The notes below the pieces were generated by a model. That model was not told the origin of the DNA and ran no database searches. It saw only the letters and a program-made list of their open reading frames with translations. The position numbers were made by a program, and so were the translations under genes. Shown here piece by piece: positions 8,094 to 18,642 of a stretch of DNA of 64,000 bases. Source of the DNA: Nitrincola schmidtii (lineage in GTDB: Bacteria > Pseudomonadota > Gammaproteobacteria > Pseudomonadales > Balneatricaceae). The stretch spans positions 1-64,000 of the forward strand of contig NZ_WBOL01000002.1 of NCBI RefSeq assembly GCF_008973715.1. Reading direction: 5' to 3'. Position 1 is the first letter of the stretch, and every line of letters begins with the position of its first letter.

Positions 8094-9911
8094 ATGTCAG
8101 AAGTCGTAAAAGATAATAAACTCAATCATATACGTAATTTCTCCATTATTGCTCACATAGATCATGGTAAATCTACTTTGGCGGATCGTTTTATTCAGGT
8201 CTGTGGTGGTCTTTCTGAGCGTGAGATGGAAGCTCAAGTCTTAGATTCAATGGATATCGAGCGTGAGCGCGGTATTACCATTAAAGCTCAGAGTGTGACA
8301 CTGAATTACACTGCCAAAGATGGCAAGGTGTACCAATTAAACTTCATTGATACACCCGGTCACGTAGACTTCTCCTATGAAGTATCTCGTTCGCTGGCGG
8401 CCTGCGAAGGTGCGTTGTTAGTCGTTGATGCTGCACAGGGTGTCGAGGCGCAGTCAGTAGCTAACTGCTATACCGCAATAGAACAAGGCCTAGAGGTTGT
8501 TCCAGTTCTTAACAAGATGGACTTGCCACAAGCAGAGCCAGAGAAAGTTAAAATTGAAATCGAAGAAGTGATCGGTATTGATGCGACTCATGCCGTAGCT
8601 TGTTCGGCAAAAAGCGGTATGGGTGTTGACGAGGTTCTAGAAGAACTGGTTAGATTGGTTCCACCACCTGAAGGTGATATTAATGCTCCGCTTCAAGCCC
8701 TAATTATTGACTCTTGGTTTGATAACTATTTAGGCGTTGTCTCGCTGGTTCGTGTTAAACATGGACAACTGCGTAAAAAAGACAAAATTCTAGTTAAATC
8801 GACGGGTCAAGTTCATCTAGTGGACAGCGTCGGAGTGTTTACCCCTAAACGTCTGATTACGGATTGTTTGAAGGCGGGTGAAGTTGGTTTTATTGTTGCT
8901 GGCATCAAAGATATTCATGGTGCTCCTGTCGGTGATACATTAACCCTATCTAAAACACCTGATGTACCGAGCTTGCCCGGCTTTAAGAAAGTTCAACCTC
9001 AGGTTTATGCAGGTCTCTTTCCAACCAGCGCCGATGATTATGAAGATTTCCGTGAAGCCTTGGATAAGTTGACACTGAATGATGCATCGTTATTTTTTGA
9101 ACCTGAAAGTTCTGATGCGTTAGGTTTCGGTTTCCGTTGCGGCTTCCTGGGAATGCTGCACATGGAAATTATTCAAGAGCGTTTAGAGCGTGAATATGAT
9201 CTAGATTTAGTCACCACTGCACCCACCGTGGTCTATGAAGTGGAGCTGAACAACGGTGAGGTCATTCACATCGATAGCCCATCAAAAATGCCTGATCCCG
9301 CTGCTATGAAAGAGATGCGTGAACCTATCGTTGCCGCCAGTATTTTGGTGCCACAAGACTACCTAGGTCAGGTGATAGGGTTGTGTGTTGAAAAGCGCGG
9401 TGTTCAAAAAAACATGCTGTTTGTGGGTAACCAAGTTCAATTGCATTATGAGCTGCCGATGGCTGAGGTGGTGTTGGACTTCTTTGATCGCCTGAAGTCG
9501 GTCAGTCGAGGCTACGCTTCGTTGGAGTACAACTTCATTCGTTTTGAAGCAGCTAAACTCTGTCGTTTGGATGTGTTGATCAATGGAGATAAGGTCGATG
9601 CGTTGGCCGTTATCTTGCACAAAGATAACGCGCTTTTCAAAGGGCGTATGCTTTGTGAGAAGATGAAAGACTTAATTCCTCGTCAGATGTTTGATGTCGC
9701 CATACAGGCGGCTATTGGTGGCAAGGTGATTTCGCGCACTACCGTCAAAGCGTTGCGCAAAAACGTACTGGCTAAGTGTTATGGTGGTGACGTGAGCCGT
9801 AAGAAAAAGCTGCTTTCTAAACAGAAAGAAGGTAAAAAGCGCATGAAGCAAGTAGGTCGCGTTGAGATTCCTCAAGATGCTTTCCTTGCTGTATTGAAAG
9901 TAGATAGCTGA
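8094..9911 (+). CDS. lepA: Elongation factor 4 (LepA)
   Basis: Ribosome-binding GTPase that can back-translocate stalled ribosomes and aids ribosome assembly. 605 residues, close to the usual 595-600. The G motifs are clear: AHIDHGKS (G1, residues about 20-27), RGIT (G2), DTPGH (G3), NKMD (G4) and CSAKSG (G5). The LepA-specific C-terminal region ([15 protein letters not shown] and [18 protein letters not shown]) is intact. The ATG at 8094 lacks an obvious Shine-Dalgarno. lepB follows after 7 bp, the classic lepA-lepB pair. Confidence 0.98.
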   Translation: MSEVVKDNKLNHIRNFSIIAHIDHGKSTLADRFIQVCGGLSEREMEAQVLDSMDIERERGITIKAQSVTLNYTAKDGKVYQLNFIDTPGHVDFSYEVSRSLAACEGALLVVDAAQGVEAQSVANCYTAIEQGLEVVPVLNKMDLPQAEPEKVKIEIEEVIGIDATHAVACSAKSGMGVDEVLEELVRLVPPPEGDINAPLQALIIDSWFDNYLGVVSLVRVKHGQLRKKDKILVKSTGQVHLVDSVGVFTPKRLITDCLKAGEVGFIVAGIKDIHGAPVGDTLTLSKTPDVPSLPGFKKVQPQVYAGLFPTSADDYEDFREALDKLTLNDASLFFEPESSDALGFGFRCGFLGMLHMEIIQERLEREYDLDLVTTAPTVVYEVELNNGEVIHIDSPSKMPDPAAMKEMREPIVAASILVPQDYLGQVIGLCVEKRGVQKNMLFVGNQVQLHYELPMAEVVLDFFDRLKSVSRGYASLEYNFIRFEAAKLCRLDVLINGDKVDALAVILHKDNALFKGRMLCEKMKDLIPRQMFDVAIQAAIGGKVISRTTVKALRKNVLAKCYGGDVSRKKKLLSKQKEGKKRMKQVGRVEIPQDAFLAVLKVDS

Positions 9912-9918
9912 GGCTTAC

Positions 9919-10731
9919 ATGGATTTTGATTTTGCGCTAGTGCTAGTCAGTTTAACTGCCGTAACAGGTTTGCTGTGGTTAGTGGATAGCTTGCTCTTTG
10001 CACCTAAGCGACAACAACGCTTAGCCATTGCTGAAACTGAAAATGGCGGACCACTTCCAGATCAGACACGTGACAAGATCCTACAAATGCCTAGCTGGGC
10101 TGATCTTGGAAAATCGATGTTTCCAGTGTTGGCAGTGGTGCTGGTACTGCGCTCTTTTCTGTTTGAACCCTTTCAGATTCCATCAGGATCAATGCTGCCC
10201 ACCTTGCAGATTGGTGACTTTATTCTGGTCAATAAACACCACTATGGGGTTCGATTGCCGGTATTAAATACCAAGGTCATCGAAATTAATGATCCTGAAC
10301 CAGGTGAAGTGGCTGTTTTTCGCTACCCTAATAACCCCTCCATCAACTATATTAAAAGAATCATTGGTGTACCAGGTGATGTGATTCACTATCACAACAA
10401 AACCTTCTATATTAATGGTGTAGAGATAGAGTCTGAATTATTGGCAAGATTGCCACCGGTAAATCCTGAAGTACTTTTACTTCAAGAGACACTCGGTGAT
10501 AACTCGTTCACTATTTATCAAGACTTAGGTAGACCTTCTATGTCAGCTCAATGGGTGGTACCAGAAGGGCATTATTTCGCGGTTGGAGACAATCGTGATA
10601 ACAGCAACGACAGTCGCTATTGGGGTTTTGTCCCAGATGAGTTGCTAGTGGGTAAGGCAATAGTCGTTTGGATGCACTGGGATAACTTCTTTAGTTTGCC
10701 CGACTTCAGTGTGATGCGTAAAATTAGATAG
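9919..10731 (+). CDS. lepB: Signal peptidase I
   Basis: Membrane serine protease that removes signal peptides from Sec- and Tat-exported proteins. 270 residues. Two N-terminal hydrophobic segments (about 5-24 and 61-77) anchor it, then the catalytic domain with Ser91 in PSGSMLPTL and the general base Lys146 in YIKRIIGVPGD, followed by the conserved GDNRDNSNDSRYWG box. Shorter than the E. coli enzyme (324 aa), as in many gammaproteobacteria. It forms an operon with lepA upstream and the DUF4845 gene downstream. Confidence 0.97.
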   Translation: MDFDFALVLVSLTAVTGLLWLVDSLLFAPKRQQRLAIAETENGGPLPDQTRDKILQMPSWADLGKSMFPVLAVVLVLRSFLFEPFQIPSGSMLPTLQIGDFILVNKHHYGVRLPVLNTKVIEINDPEPGEVAVFRYPNNPSINYIKRIIGVPGDVIHYHNKTFYINGVEIESELLARLPPVNPEVLLLQETLGDNSFTIYQDLGRPSMSAQWVVPEGHYFAVGDNRDNSNDSRYWGFVPDELLVGKAIVVWMHWDNFFSLPDFSVMRKIR

Positions 10732-10741
10732 GATGATGATC

Positions 10742-11122
10742 ATGCCAAAACATTTGCATAACAGACAAGCCGGTGCCTCCTTTTTTGGTGTACTGAGCAT
10801 TCTTATCCTGTTGGGTTTGGTTTTTAGCGTAGCCTTTAAACTCTTCTCTCCCTATTGGGAATATCGGACCATCTCTGCGGTTGTTCAAGCAACCTCTGAA
10901 GATCGAGAAGAGTTAGGTCGACCCATCGCTCAAATTCGCAGTAATATCGATCGCCGTTTCCTGATTAATCAGGTTTCTTTACCAAGTAGAGAAGCACTGA
11001 TGATCACAGAGGATGCCGGCATGATTTTCTTTAATCTGGACTATGAAGTGCGTGTACCGATGTTTGGCAATGTTGATGCAGTGGTAATGTTCCAGGAAAC
11101 TTTTGAAGCTAGAAAACCTTGA
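10742..11122 (+). CDS. DUF4845 membrane protein
   Basis: A 126-residue protein with one N-terminal membrane span (about residues 10-30, [19 protein letters not shown]) after a short basic stretch, then a periplasmic part ending [19 protein letters not shown]. The composition and position between lepB and rnc match the DUF4845 family found at this spot in Pseudomonas; the N-terminal look is pseudopilin-like but no prepilin site is evident. Three ATGs (10733, 10736, 10742) compete; AGGAT sits at the right distance for 10742. The stop overlaps the TTG start of rnc. Function unknown. Confidence 0.85.
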   Translation: MPKHLHNRQAGASFFGVLSILILLGLVFSVAFKLFSPYWEYRTISAVVQATSEDREELGRPIAQIRSNIDRRFLINQVSLPSREALMITEDAGMIFFNLDYEVRVPMFGNVDAVVMFQETFEARKP

Positions 11123-11808
11123 AGAAACCTGTATCAGAGCTGGCCCAGCGTTTAGGGCATCGTTTTAAAGATGAGTCACTGTTTGAGTTGGCGTTAACTC
11201 ACCGAAGTTGTGGTAAGCGTAATAATGAACGACTCGAGTTCTTAGGTGACTCTGTACTCAATTTCACCATCGCCGCCGATCTATTTCAGCGCTTTCCGGC
11301 GGCACGTGAAGGTCAGTTAAGTCGCTTACGTGCGTTGATGGTTAAAGGGGAAACCCTATCTGAAATTGCACGCGAGTTAGGTTTAGGTGATTATTTGCGT
11401 CTAGGTTCTGGCGAACTTAAAAGTGGTGGTTTTCGTCGTGATTCGATTTTGGCTGATTCTGTTGAAGCCATTATTGGCGCTATTTATCTCGATGCGGGCC
11501 TTGAAACCGCTGAACGCTTTATCCTCTCCTGGTATGAAAAGCGCTTAGATGAACTCGATTTAGATGGCTCGATTAAAGACTCGAAGACACGCTTACAAGA
11601 GTTCTTGCAATCACGTCGTTTAGATCTTCCAGAATACGAACTGGTCAGTGTTGAAGGTGAAGCTCATGCACAAACCTTCAATATTGAGTGTCACACTGTG
11701 CTCTTAGATAAGCCGACTCAGGGTCAAGGTAATAGCCGCAGACAAGCAGAACAAAATGCAGCCAAAGTTGCCTTAGTTCAATTACGAGAGGAGAAGGGTC
11801 GTGTCTGA
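11119..11808 (+). CDS. rnc: Ribonuclease III
   Basis: Double-strand-specific endoribonuclease that processes rRNA precursors and some mRNAs. 229 residues. The catalytic signature [14 protein letters not shown] lies near residues 36-49, with the second acidic cluster [15 protein letters not shown] near 113-127; the C-terminal double-stranded RNA-binding domain starts around residue 155 and ends with the [15 protein letters not shown] helix. The start is TTG at 11119, coupled to the preceding stop by a 4-base overlap. It overlaps era by 8 bases. Confidence 0.97.
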   Translation: MKKPVSELAQRLGHRFKDESLFELALTHRSCGKRNNERLEFLGDSVLNFTIAADLFQRFPAAREGQLSRLRALMVKGETLSEIARELGLGDYLRLGSGELKSGGFRRDSILADSVEAIIGAIYLDAGLETAERFILSWYEKRLDELDLDGSIKDSKTRLQEFLQSRRLDLPEYELVSVEGEAHAQTFNIECHTVLLDKPTQGQGNSRRQAEQNAAKVALVQLREEKGRV

Positions 11809-12700
11809 AGCAACACGCTGTGGTTTCGTGGCTATCGTTGGACGACCAAACGTTGGCAAATCAACTTTATTAAATCAAATTTTAGGTCAAAAGCTCAGTA
11901 TTACCTCCAGTAAGCCGCAAACGACCCGACACCAGATTCACGGCATCAAAACTGAAGGACTGGATCAAGTTATCTACGTCGATACCCCTGGGTTACATAA
12001 AGATGATCAGGGCAAAGCCCTGAACCGTTTTATGAACAAAACCGCTTCAGATGCCTTACGTTATGTTGATTTAGTCATTTTTATTGTGGATCGAACCCGT
12101 TGGTTCGAAGAAGACGATATCGTCCTCGAAAAATTACGTTACGTCACCTGTCCGGTCATTTTAGTGGTCAATAAAATTGATCAGTTGAAACAGAAAGACG
12201 AGCTTTTGCCGCATATTGAGATGATCTCTAGTAAGCGTGAGTTTACGGCGATTATGCCGATGTCAGCGACGAAAGGACATAATGTCGAAGCGCTTGAAAA
12301 GTTGGTAGCAGAGCACCTTCCCGAAGGACCACATCACTACCCAGAAGATCAGATAACCGATAGAAGCTCACGTTTTATTGTCTCAGAAATCGTGCGTGAA
12401 AAACTGATGCGAAATCTAGGGGAAGAAGTGCCTTATGGTATCACTGTCGAGATAGAAGCTTTTGAACATGACGGAGAGTTGTTGACCATTAGCGCACTGA
12501 TTTTAGTAGAGCGTGATGGACAAAAGCGTATCGTGATCGGCGATAAAGGCAGTGTGCTGAAAACCATTGGTCGCGATGCACGACTGGATATTGAAAAGAT
12601 GTTCGAGTGTAAGGTAATGCTCAATCTGTGGGTCAAGGTTCGTCGCGGTTGGTCTGATGATGAGCGCGCCTTGCGTAGCTTAGGTTACAGGCACGAGTAA
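11801..12700 (+). CDS. era: GTPase Era
   Basis: Essential GTPase that binds the 3' end of 16S rRNA during 30S assembly. 299 residues, standard size. G1 is GRPNVGKS (residues about 14-21), G3 DTPG, G4 NKID; the C-terminal KH domain contains [20 protein letters not shown]. The GTG start at 11801 lies within the end of rnc, after GAGGAGAAGGG, and the stop overlaps the recO start (TAATG). rnc-era-recO is a conserved gammaproteobacterial operon. Confidence 0.98.
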   Translation: MSEATRCGFVAIVGRPNVGKSTLLNQILGQKLSITSSKPQTTRHQIHGIKTEGLDQVIYVDTPGLHKDDQGKALNRFMNKTASDALRYVDLVIFIVDRTRWFEEDDIVLEKLRYVTCPVILVVNKIDQLKQKDELLPHIEMISSKREFTAIMPMSATKGHNVEALEKLVAEHLPEGPHHYPEDQITDRSSRFIVSEIVREKLMRNLGEEVPYGITVEIEAFEHDGELLTISALILVERDGQKRIVIGDKGSVLKTIGRDARLDIEKMFECKVMLNLWVKVRRGWSDDERALRSLGYRHE

Positions 12701-13389
12701 TGTCTCAGCGTGCTGAACAGGCTGCAGCCTTCGTTCTGCATTCGCGTCCCTATCGAGAAACCAGTTTATTGGTGGATTTATTCACTCTCGAACATGGGCG
12801 AATCAGTGTTGTCGCAAGAGGAGCAAGGCGATCTGGCTCCTCTCGCCGCTTTACCTTACAGCCTTTCCAGCCGCTGCATGTCAGTTGGACAGGACGACAT
12901 GATTTAAAAAACCTTTCACAGGCAGAAGTCCCTCAAGTGATGGCGCAACCACAAGGAAAAGCCTTACTTTGTGGTCTATATGCCAATGAACTGTTACAAC
13001 GTTTATTACAACCGGCTGATCCACATCCACGACTTTATCTGTATTACACCTATTTATTGCGTGAACTGACTCAATCTGATGATTTAGAAGGAGCACTGCG
13101 CACATTTGAACGACAACTGCTGATTAGTTTAGGTTATGCTTTAGAGCTAAGCAGTTGTGACGCGCATCATTATTACGTTTTTAACCCTCGTCACGGGGGT
13201 ATGCAACTAACCGATCAACAAGGCGGTTATTTAGGTGCTTGGTTACATTCCATTGCTGAAGATCAGTATGATGATCCCGACGTTAGACGTGCCGCGAAAC
13301 GCTTAATGCGAGAAGCCTTAGCGGTATTGCTCGGTGATAAGCCCCTTAAAAGCCGCGAACTCTTTATGAACACTAGGAGAACTGCATGA
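12700..13389 (+). CDS. recO: DNA repair protein RecO
   Basis: Recombination mediator that, with RecR, helps load RecA on SSB-coated DNA and anneals complementary strands. 229 residues with an N-terminal OB fold ([20 protein letters not shown], then [13 protein letters not shown]) and an all-helical C-terminal domain ([19 protein letters not shown] and onward). No zinc-binding cysteine motif is visible, as in E. coli RecO. Its ATG overlaps the era stop by one base, and its end overlaps the pdxJ start by four. Confidence 0.95.
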   Translation: MSQRAEQAAAFVLHSRPYRETSLLVDLFTLEHGRISVVARGARRSGSSRRFTLQPFQPLHVSWTGRHDLKNLSQAEVPQVMAQPQGKALLCGLYANELLQRLLQPADPHPRLYLYYTYLLRELTQSDDLEGALRTFERQLLISLGYALELSSCDAHHYYVFNPRHGGMQLTDQQGGYLGAWLHSIAEDQYDDPDVRRAAKRLMREALAVLLGDKPLKSRELFMNTRRTA

Positions 13390-14159
13390 ACTTTGGTAAA
13401 CCGCTTCTGTTGGGTGTCAATATCGACCATATCGCTACATTAAGACAGGCAAGAGGAACGCGTTACCCTGATCCTGTCTATGCAGCACAATTAGCAGAAG
13501 CTGCTGGCGCTGATGGGATTACCGTTCATCTGCGTGAAGATCGTCGCCACATTCAGGAGCGCGATATACGCGTCCTTAAAGAAGTCATTCAAACACGAAT
13601 GAATCTGGAAATGGCATTAACACCAGAAATGCTGGCATTCGCACAAGAAATTGAACCAGCACATATCTGTCTAGTCCCTGAAAAGCGCGAAGAGATCACC
13701 ACTGAAGGTGGATTAGACGTCATTACCTACGAATCTCAAGTAAAGCATTTCTGCGACACGTTAGGCGCTAAGGGTGCAGAGGTTTCTTTATTTATTGACC
13801 CTGAATTCGACCAAATTGATGCGACCTTGCGTTGCGGTGCTCCTGCAATAGAATTGCATACAGGAGCTTATGCAGACGCGACTACACCTGATGGCATGCA
13901 AAAAGAACTTGAGCGTATTCGTAAAGCAGCAACCTATGCCGCTGAAAAAGGTCTTATTGTGAATGCAGGACATGGACTTCACTACCATAACGTTGAAGCG
14001 ATTGCAGAGATTCCAGAATTAAATGAACTGAATATAGGTCATGCGCTGATTGCTCATGCATTGTTTGTGGGCATGACCGATGCGGTCAAAGAGATGAAGT
14101 CCTTGATGTTAACTGCTCGCCAGCGCGCCATGTTGGCATCAAGAGACGTTGCTCAATGA
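13386..14159 (+). CDS. pdxJ: Pyridoxine 5'-phosphate synthase
   Basis: Condenses 1-deoxy-D-xylulose 5-phosphate with 3-amino-2-oxopropyl phosphate to give pyridoxine 5'-phosphate. 257 residues forming a TIM barrel. Signatures: [20 protein letters not shown] near the N terminus, [17 protein letters not shown], the catalytic glutamate and histidine in IELHTGAYA, and [11 protein letters not shown]. Translationally coupled on both sides (4-base overlaps with recO and acpS), a widely conserved order. Confidence 0.98.
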   Translation: MNFGKPLLLGVNIDHIATLRQARGTRYPDPVYAAQLAEAAGADGITVHLREDRRHIQERDIRVLKEVIQTRMNLEMALTPEMLAFAQEIEPAHICLVPEKREEITTEGGLDVITYESQVKHFCDTLGAKGAEVSLFIDPEFDQIDATLRCGAPAIELHTGAYADATTPDGMQKELERIRKAATYAAEKGLIVNAGHGLHYHNVEAIAEIPELNELNIGHALIAHALFVGMTDAVKEMKSLMLTARQRAMLASRDVAQ

Positions 14160-14530
14160 TATTCGGCCTTGGAGTGGATATTGTCCAAATATCCCGAATA
14201 GACAAGGCGCTTAACAGAACACCTGCGCTGGCTCAGAGAATTCTAACAGTGCAGGAGCAGTTGCAATTAACGCAGACGAAAGACACTGGGCGTTTCTTGG
14301 CCAAGCGATTTGCTGCTAAAGAAGCAGTGGTCAAAGCCTTGGGTACGGGTATCGCAAAAGGTGTAGGTTGGCAGCAAATACAAATAGATAAAACCCCAGA
14401 AGGCAGGCCTCTGGTGGTGTTGTCAGGATATGCTAAAACCTACGCTGATCAGCTAGGTATTCGTGCTTGGCATCTTTCTTATAGCGATGAAAAGGAATAT
14501 GTTGTCGCAACTGCGATTGCAGAAAGTTGA
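14156..14530 (+). CDS. acpS: Holo-[acyl-carrier-protein] synthase
   Basis: Transfers 4'-phosphopantetheine from coenzyme A to apo-ACP. 124 residues, normal for AcpS. The two conserved blocks are [13 protein letters not shown] near the N terminus, carrying the magnesium-binding aspartate, and [20 protein letters not shown] with the second acidic ligand. The start overlaps pdxJ by 4 bases. It ends the lepA-to-acpS gene train; a gap of 103 bp follows. Confidence 0.97.
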   Translation: MIFGLGVDIVQISRIDKALNRTPALAQRILTVQEQLQLTQTKDTGRFLAKRFAAKEAVVKALGTGIAKGVGWQQIQIDKTPEGRPLVVLSGYAKTYADQLGIRAWHLSYSDEKEYVVATAIAES

Positions 14531-14633
14531 GTCAAACTGCAAGAGCCGTTACCATCATCTGTTGTCTAACGTTTAAGACAAGAGTTTTGAGTGGTTGATT
14601 TAGTATCTATATTTTTTACACAGGGTTGTATCT

Positions 14634-15536
14634 ATGACAGCACCACACTATCCCACTATCGCAGAATGTGTCGGCAATACACCGCTGGTTCGCCTGCAGC
14701 GCTTTAAAGTACCTAATAACAATACGCTACTGTGTAAGCTTGAAGGTAACAACCCTGCAGGTTCGGTTAAAGATCGCCCAGCATTAAGCATGATTGAATT
14801 AGCAGAGCAGCGTGGCGATATTAAGCCTGGTGATGTGTTAATTGAGGCGACGTCTGGTAATACCGGTATTGCCTTGGCGATGGCTGCAGCGATCAAGGGT
14901 TATGCTCTAAAGCTGATCATGCCAGCTAACATGAGTAATGAACGTAAGGCCGCGATGGCTGCCTACGGTGCAGAGCTGATTGAAGTCAGTAAAGCCGAAG
15001 GGATGGAAGGTGCTCGTGATCTGGCCATGCAGATGCAGCAGGATGGTGTAGGTAAAGTGCTGGATCAGTTTTCCAATCTCGATAATCCTGAAGCGCACTA
15101 TCGTACCACTGGTCCGGAATTATGGCGTCAAACCGCAGGGCAAATTACGCACTTTGTTAGCTCTATGGGTACCACCGGTACCATTATGGGTGTATCTCGT
15201 TACTTAAAAGAGCAGAATCCCAACATCAGTATCGTTGGTTTACAACCGGCTGAAGGCTCCGCTATTCCGGGTATACGTCGCTGGCCTGAAGCTTATTTGC
15301 CGAAAATATTTGAAGCGGCACGAGTGGATATTGTGTTGGATGTCGCTCAAACTGAAGCTGAAGTCATGATGCGACGACTTGCTCAAGAAGAAGGTATTTT
15401 TGCCGGTGTTTCATCGGGTGGTTCTGTTGTGGGTGCAATGAAACTTGCTGAGCAGGTTGAGAATGCAACCATCGCCTGCATAATTTGTGATCGTGGTGAC
15501 CGCTATTTATCTACGGGTGTGTTTGATCCTCGTTAA
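14634..15536 (+). CDS. cysM: Cysteine synthase B
   Basis: PLP enzyme that makes cysteine from O-acetylserine and sulfide or thiosulfate. 300 residues. The PLP lysine is Lys46 in NPAGSVKDRPALSM; the phosphate-binding loop is TSGNTGIALAM, and the substrate loop SSMGTTGTIMGVSRYL. The CysM-type features GIRRWPEAYLPKIF and CDRGDRYLSTGVF argue for CysM over CysK. The ATG at 14634 follows a promoter-like region. In Pseudomonas cysM also sits just upstream of the relA region. Confidence 0.96.
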   Translation: MTAPHYPTIAECVGNTPLVRLQRFKVPNNNTLLCKLEGNNPAGSVKDRPALSMIELAEQRGDIKPGDVLIEATSGNTGIALAMAAAIKGYALKLIMPANMSNERKAAMAAYGAELIEVSKAEGMEGARDLAMQMQQDGVGKVLDQFSNLDNPEAHYRTTGPELWRQTAGQITHFVSSMGTTGTIMGVSRYLKEQNPNISIVGLQPAEGSAIPGIRRWPEAYLPKIFEAARVDIVLDVAQTEAEVMMRRLAQEEGIFAGVSSGGSVVGAMKLAEQVENATIACIICDRGDRYLSTGVFDPR

Positions 15537-15560
15537 GTGGTCTAAGGAGTTACCTTCGCA

Positions 15561-17840
15561 ATGGTTAAGGTACGTGATGAACATCCCATCCGTGAGGATG
15601 GATCAGTCGATCTTGAGCTTTGGCTTGATCGTCTTCAGATGCAAACGGACTCCAGTGTTGATATTGAGAGCATTCGCAAGGCCTGTGAAGTAGCCCGCGA
15701 AGCTCAAGAGAAAGCGGCTAATGCTGATGGCGATGACTGGGCCAGTGCACATAAAAACAGCTATTTGATCGGTTTGGAGATGGCACAGATTCTGGCTGAG
15801 TTGCAGCAGGATCAAGAGTCGTTAGTAGCCGCTATACTTTATCGAGCCGTGCGTGAAGGCAAGCTCTCACTCGCCAAAATTAGACGTGAATTTGGTCCTG
15901 TTATCGAATCGCTGATTCATGGCGTTTTACAAATGGCTGCCATCGGTAGCCGTAAAAACCCACGACATGACTCAACCGTTTTGGGTGATTCAGAAGGTCA
16001 GGTTGATAACCTGCGTAAAATGCTGGTGGCGATGATTGATGATGTGCGCGTTGCACTGATCAAAATTGCTGAACGTACCTGCGCTATTCGCCGTGTAAAA
16101 GATGAAAGCCGTAAAAAGCGCTACCTTGTGGCCAGAGAAGTGTTTGATATCTATGCACCTCTTGCGCATCGCTTAGGTATCGGTCACATCAAATGGGAGC
16201 TTGAAGATCTCTCCTTCCGTTATCTCAAGCCCAATGATTACAAAAACATTGCCAGACTGCTTGATGAAAAGCGTATGGATCGCCAGTTGTTTATCAATGA
16301 AGTGGTAGAACAGCTTCGTGAGCGTTTGCAAGACGCTTCCATCGCGGGTGATGTGCATGGGCGAGCCAAACATATCTACAGTATCTGGCGTAAAATGCAG
16401 CGTAAAAACATCGAATTTAATCAAGTATTTGATGTGCGCGCTGTGCGTATTCTTGTGCCTGAAATGCGTGATTGCTACACCGTATTGGGTATCGTTCACG
16501 GCTTGTGGCGCAATATTCCGAATGAATTTGATGATTATATTGCCTCACCAAAATCCAATGGTTATCGCTCATTACACACCGCAGTCTTTGGTCCTGAAGG
16601 TAAAGTATTAGAGATTCAGATTCGCACCTTCGATATGCATGAAGAAGCGGAGCTAGGCGTCTGTGCCCATCATCTTTATAAAGGTACCGATGTTCGTGCG
16701 CGCCGAGATGGTTATGAAGAAAAAATCTCTTGGTTGCGTCAGGTACTGGAATGGCATGATGATCTGGGAGAAAGCGAAGGTTTAAGGGAAATTCTGCGCG
16801 GAGATGTGACGCAGGATCGCGTTTATGTCTTTACCCCTGAAGGGCATGTTATTGATATGCCGACAGGATCAACACCCGTTGATTTCGCCTATAGGGTTCA
16901 TACTGAGGTTGGTCATCGTTGTCGCGGTGCTAAGGTCAATGGACGAATCGTACCGTTGAATCATGCACTGAAAACCGGCGATCAGATCGAAATCATGACC
17001 AGCAGTGAGCAGCGCCCCAGACGCGACTGGCTGAATACCAACTTGGGCTTTGTCACTACTTCTCGTGCCAGAGCAAAAGTGGCACATTGGTTTAAGCTTC
17101 AAGCGCGTGACCAAAACGCCGAAGCCGGTCGTGAGATGCTAGAGCGGGAGCTTAAGCGTTTAGCGATTGATGTACACCAATTGAACATGAAAGTGATTGT
17201 TCAGGCGCTCAGCTTCAAAACGGCAGATGACATGTTTGCTGCCATCGGTGCAGGGGATATACGTTTATCACAGATTCTCAATGAAGCGCAGAAGCAAACA
17301 GAGCCCGAACATGAAGAGCAGATGGACTTGCAATTACAGCCCATCCACCATCGCCATGCTCAGCAGGTTCATGGTGTTGGCGAAGGCGTACGTATACAAG
17401 GCGTCGGTAACTTACTGACCGTGATTGCCAACTGCTGTAAGCCAGTACCCGGTGACCCTATTGTCGGTTTTATTACGCAAGGTCGAGGCGTTTCTATTCA
17501 CCATGAAAACTGCAGCAACTTACAAACCCTGCGTGAAACGGAACCACGCCGAATCGTCACCGTCGATTGGGACGAAGAGGGTGAAAATACTTATCCCGTT
17601 GATATTATGATTGAAGCGTATGATCGATCAGGTCTGCTTCGCGACATGATGATGATCATGGCGAATGAAAAGCTCAATATTTTGTCTGCCAATACGCGCA
17701 CCGACAAAAACAGTAACATCGCCCGTATGTCGCTTACCGTAGAAATTTCGCGCTTGGATATTCTCGGACGAATTATGGACAAGTTAAACCAGTTACCCAA
17801 TGTCATAGATGTACATCGAGAGCGTGATGGCAAACACTGA
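15561..17840 (+). CDS. relA: GTP pyrophosphokinase RelA
   Basis: Ribosome-associated (p)ppGpp synthetase of the stringent response. 759 residues. The N-terminal domain is the degenerate hydrolase: where SpoT has the HD dyad, this protein reads ILYRAVREGKLS, so hydrolysis is unlikely. The synthetase domain includes EFDD at 322-325, the EXDD signature of monofunctional RelA, followed by YIASPKSNGYRSLHTAV. TGS (around 410-470, RVYVFTPEGHVIDMP), a zinc-finger-like CCKPVPGDPI region and a C-terminal ACT domain follow. It lies 24 bp after cysM and overlaps mazG. Confidence 0.97.
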   Translation: MVKVRDEHPIREDGSVDLELWLDRLQMQTDSSVDIESIRKACEVAREAQEKAANADGDDWASAHKNSYLIGLEMAQILAELQQDQESLVAAILYRAVREGKLSLAKIRREFGPVIESLIHGVLQMAAIGSRKNPRHDSTVLGDSEGQVDNLRKMLVAMIDDVRVALIKIAERTCAIRRVKDESRKKRYLVAREVFDIYAPLAHRLGIGHIKWELEDLSFRYLKPNDYKNIARLLDEKRMDRQLFINEVVEQLRERLQDASIAGDVHGRAKHIYSIWRKMQRKNIEFNQVFDVRAVRILVPEMRDCYTVLGIVHGLWRNIPNEFDDYIASPKSNGYRSLHTAVFGPEGKVLEIQIRTFDMHEEAELGVCAHHLYKGTDVRARRDGYEEKISWLRQVLEWHDDLGESEGLREILRGDVTQDRVYVFTPEGHVIDMPTGSTPVDFAYRVHTEVGHRCRGAKVNGRIVPLNHALKTGDQIEIMTSSEQRPRRDWLNTNLGFVTTSRARAKVAHWFKLQARDQNAEAGREMLERELKRLAIDVHQLNMKVIVQALSFKTADDMFAAIGAGDIRLSQILNEAQKQTEPEHEEQMDLQLQPIHHRHAQQVHGVGEGVRIQGVGNLLTVIANCCKPVPGDPIVGFITQGRGVSIHHENCSNLQTLRETEPRRIVTVDWDEEGENTYPVDIMIEAYDRSGLLRDMMMIMANEKLNILSANTRTDKNSNIARMSLTVEISRLDILGRIMDKLNQLPNVIDVHRERDGKH

Positions 17841-18642
17841 ACACTACACCCTAGATGATCTTATCTACTTGATGTCACGTTTACGTGGCCCTGATGGATG
17901 TCCTTGGGATCAACAGCAAAGCTTTGCCAGTATTGTTCCTCATACACTGGAAGAGGTGTATGAAGTGATCGATACCCTAGAGCGACAGGATTGGGATCAT
18001 CTGCAAGATGAGCTGGGTGACTTGCTGTTTCAAGTGGTGTTTTACGCCCGTTTAGCTGAAGAAGATGATCTATTTAATTTCCATCAAATTATTGATCAAC
18101 TGGTTAGCAAGCTGATACGTCGTCATCCGCATGTGTTTCCCAATGGGCAGTTGCGTGAGAGCGTAGCAGTGGCCTCTGAGGTTGCTCAGGTGAATCAACA
18201 ATGGGAGGCGATTAAGCAGCAAGAGCGCGGTGAACGAGAACGTCATTCAGCGATGGATGAAATTCCGATGGCGCTGCCAGCGCTGAATCGAGCGGCAAAG
18301 TTGCAAAAGCGTGCCGCTAATCTGGGCTTTGATTGGCCGGAAATATCCGGTGTATTGGATAAGATTGAAGAAGAGATCGCCGAATTGAGAGAAGCCATCG
18401 CTTCTGGCGAACGGCATGCTATTCTGGATGAAGCGGGTGATCTATTATTTGCCCAAGTTAATCTTTGTCGCCATCTTAAGGTAGACCCCGAGCAAGCCCT
18501 GAGAAGTACCAATCGTAAATTTGAGCGTCGATTTCGACAGGTAGAAGTACAGGTGTTGGCCGGTCGCGGACGCTTCGACGAGTATAGTTTAGAAGAACTG
18601 GATCAATTTTGGGAACTGGCCAAAAAAGGAGAGGTGCAATGA
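17827..18642 (+). CDS. mazG: Nucleoside triphosphate pyrophosphohydrolase MazG
   Basis: Hydrolyses NTPs to NMP and pyrophosphate, limiting mutagenic or stress-related nucleotides. 271 residues from ATG 17827, which overlaps relA by 14 bases; an upstream in-frame ATG at 17809 is less likely because MANTEHYTLDDL is the usual family start. Two tandem MazG repeats are visible: LMSRLRGPDGCPWDQQQSF with EEVYEVID and DELGDLLFQVVF, and later KIEEEIAELREAI with DEAGDLLFAQVNL. In E. coli mazG also lies near relA, and MazG reduces ppGpp levels. Confidence 0.96.
   Translation: MANTEHYTLDDLIYLMSRLRGPDGCPWDQQQSFASIVPHTLEEVYEVIDTLERQDWDHLQDELGDLLFQVVFYARLAEEDDLFNFHQIIDQLVSKLIRRHPHVFPNGQLRESVAVASEVAQVNQQWEAIKQQERGERERHSAMDEIPMALPALNRAAKLQKRAANLGFDWPEISGVLDKIEEEIAELREAIASGERHAILDEAGDLLFAQVNLCRHLKVDPEQALRSTNRKFERRFRQVEVQVLAGRGRFDEYSLEELDQFWELAKKGEVQ

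Noticed and set aside
16173-16499. 108-codon frame on the minus strand
   Set aside because: It is antisense to the RelA synthetase region, has no ribosome site or family look, and the sense frame is a certain gene.
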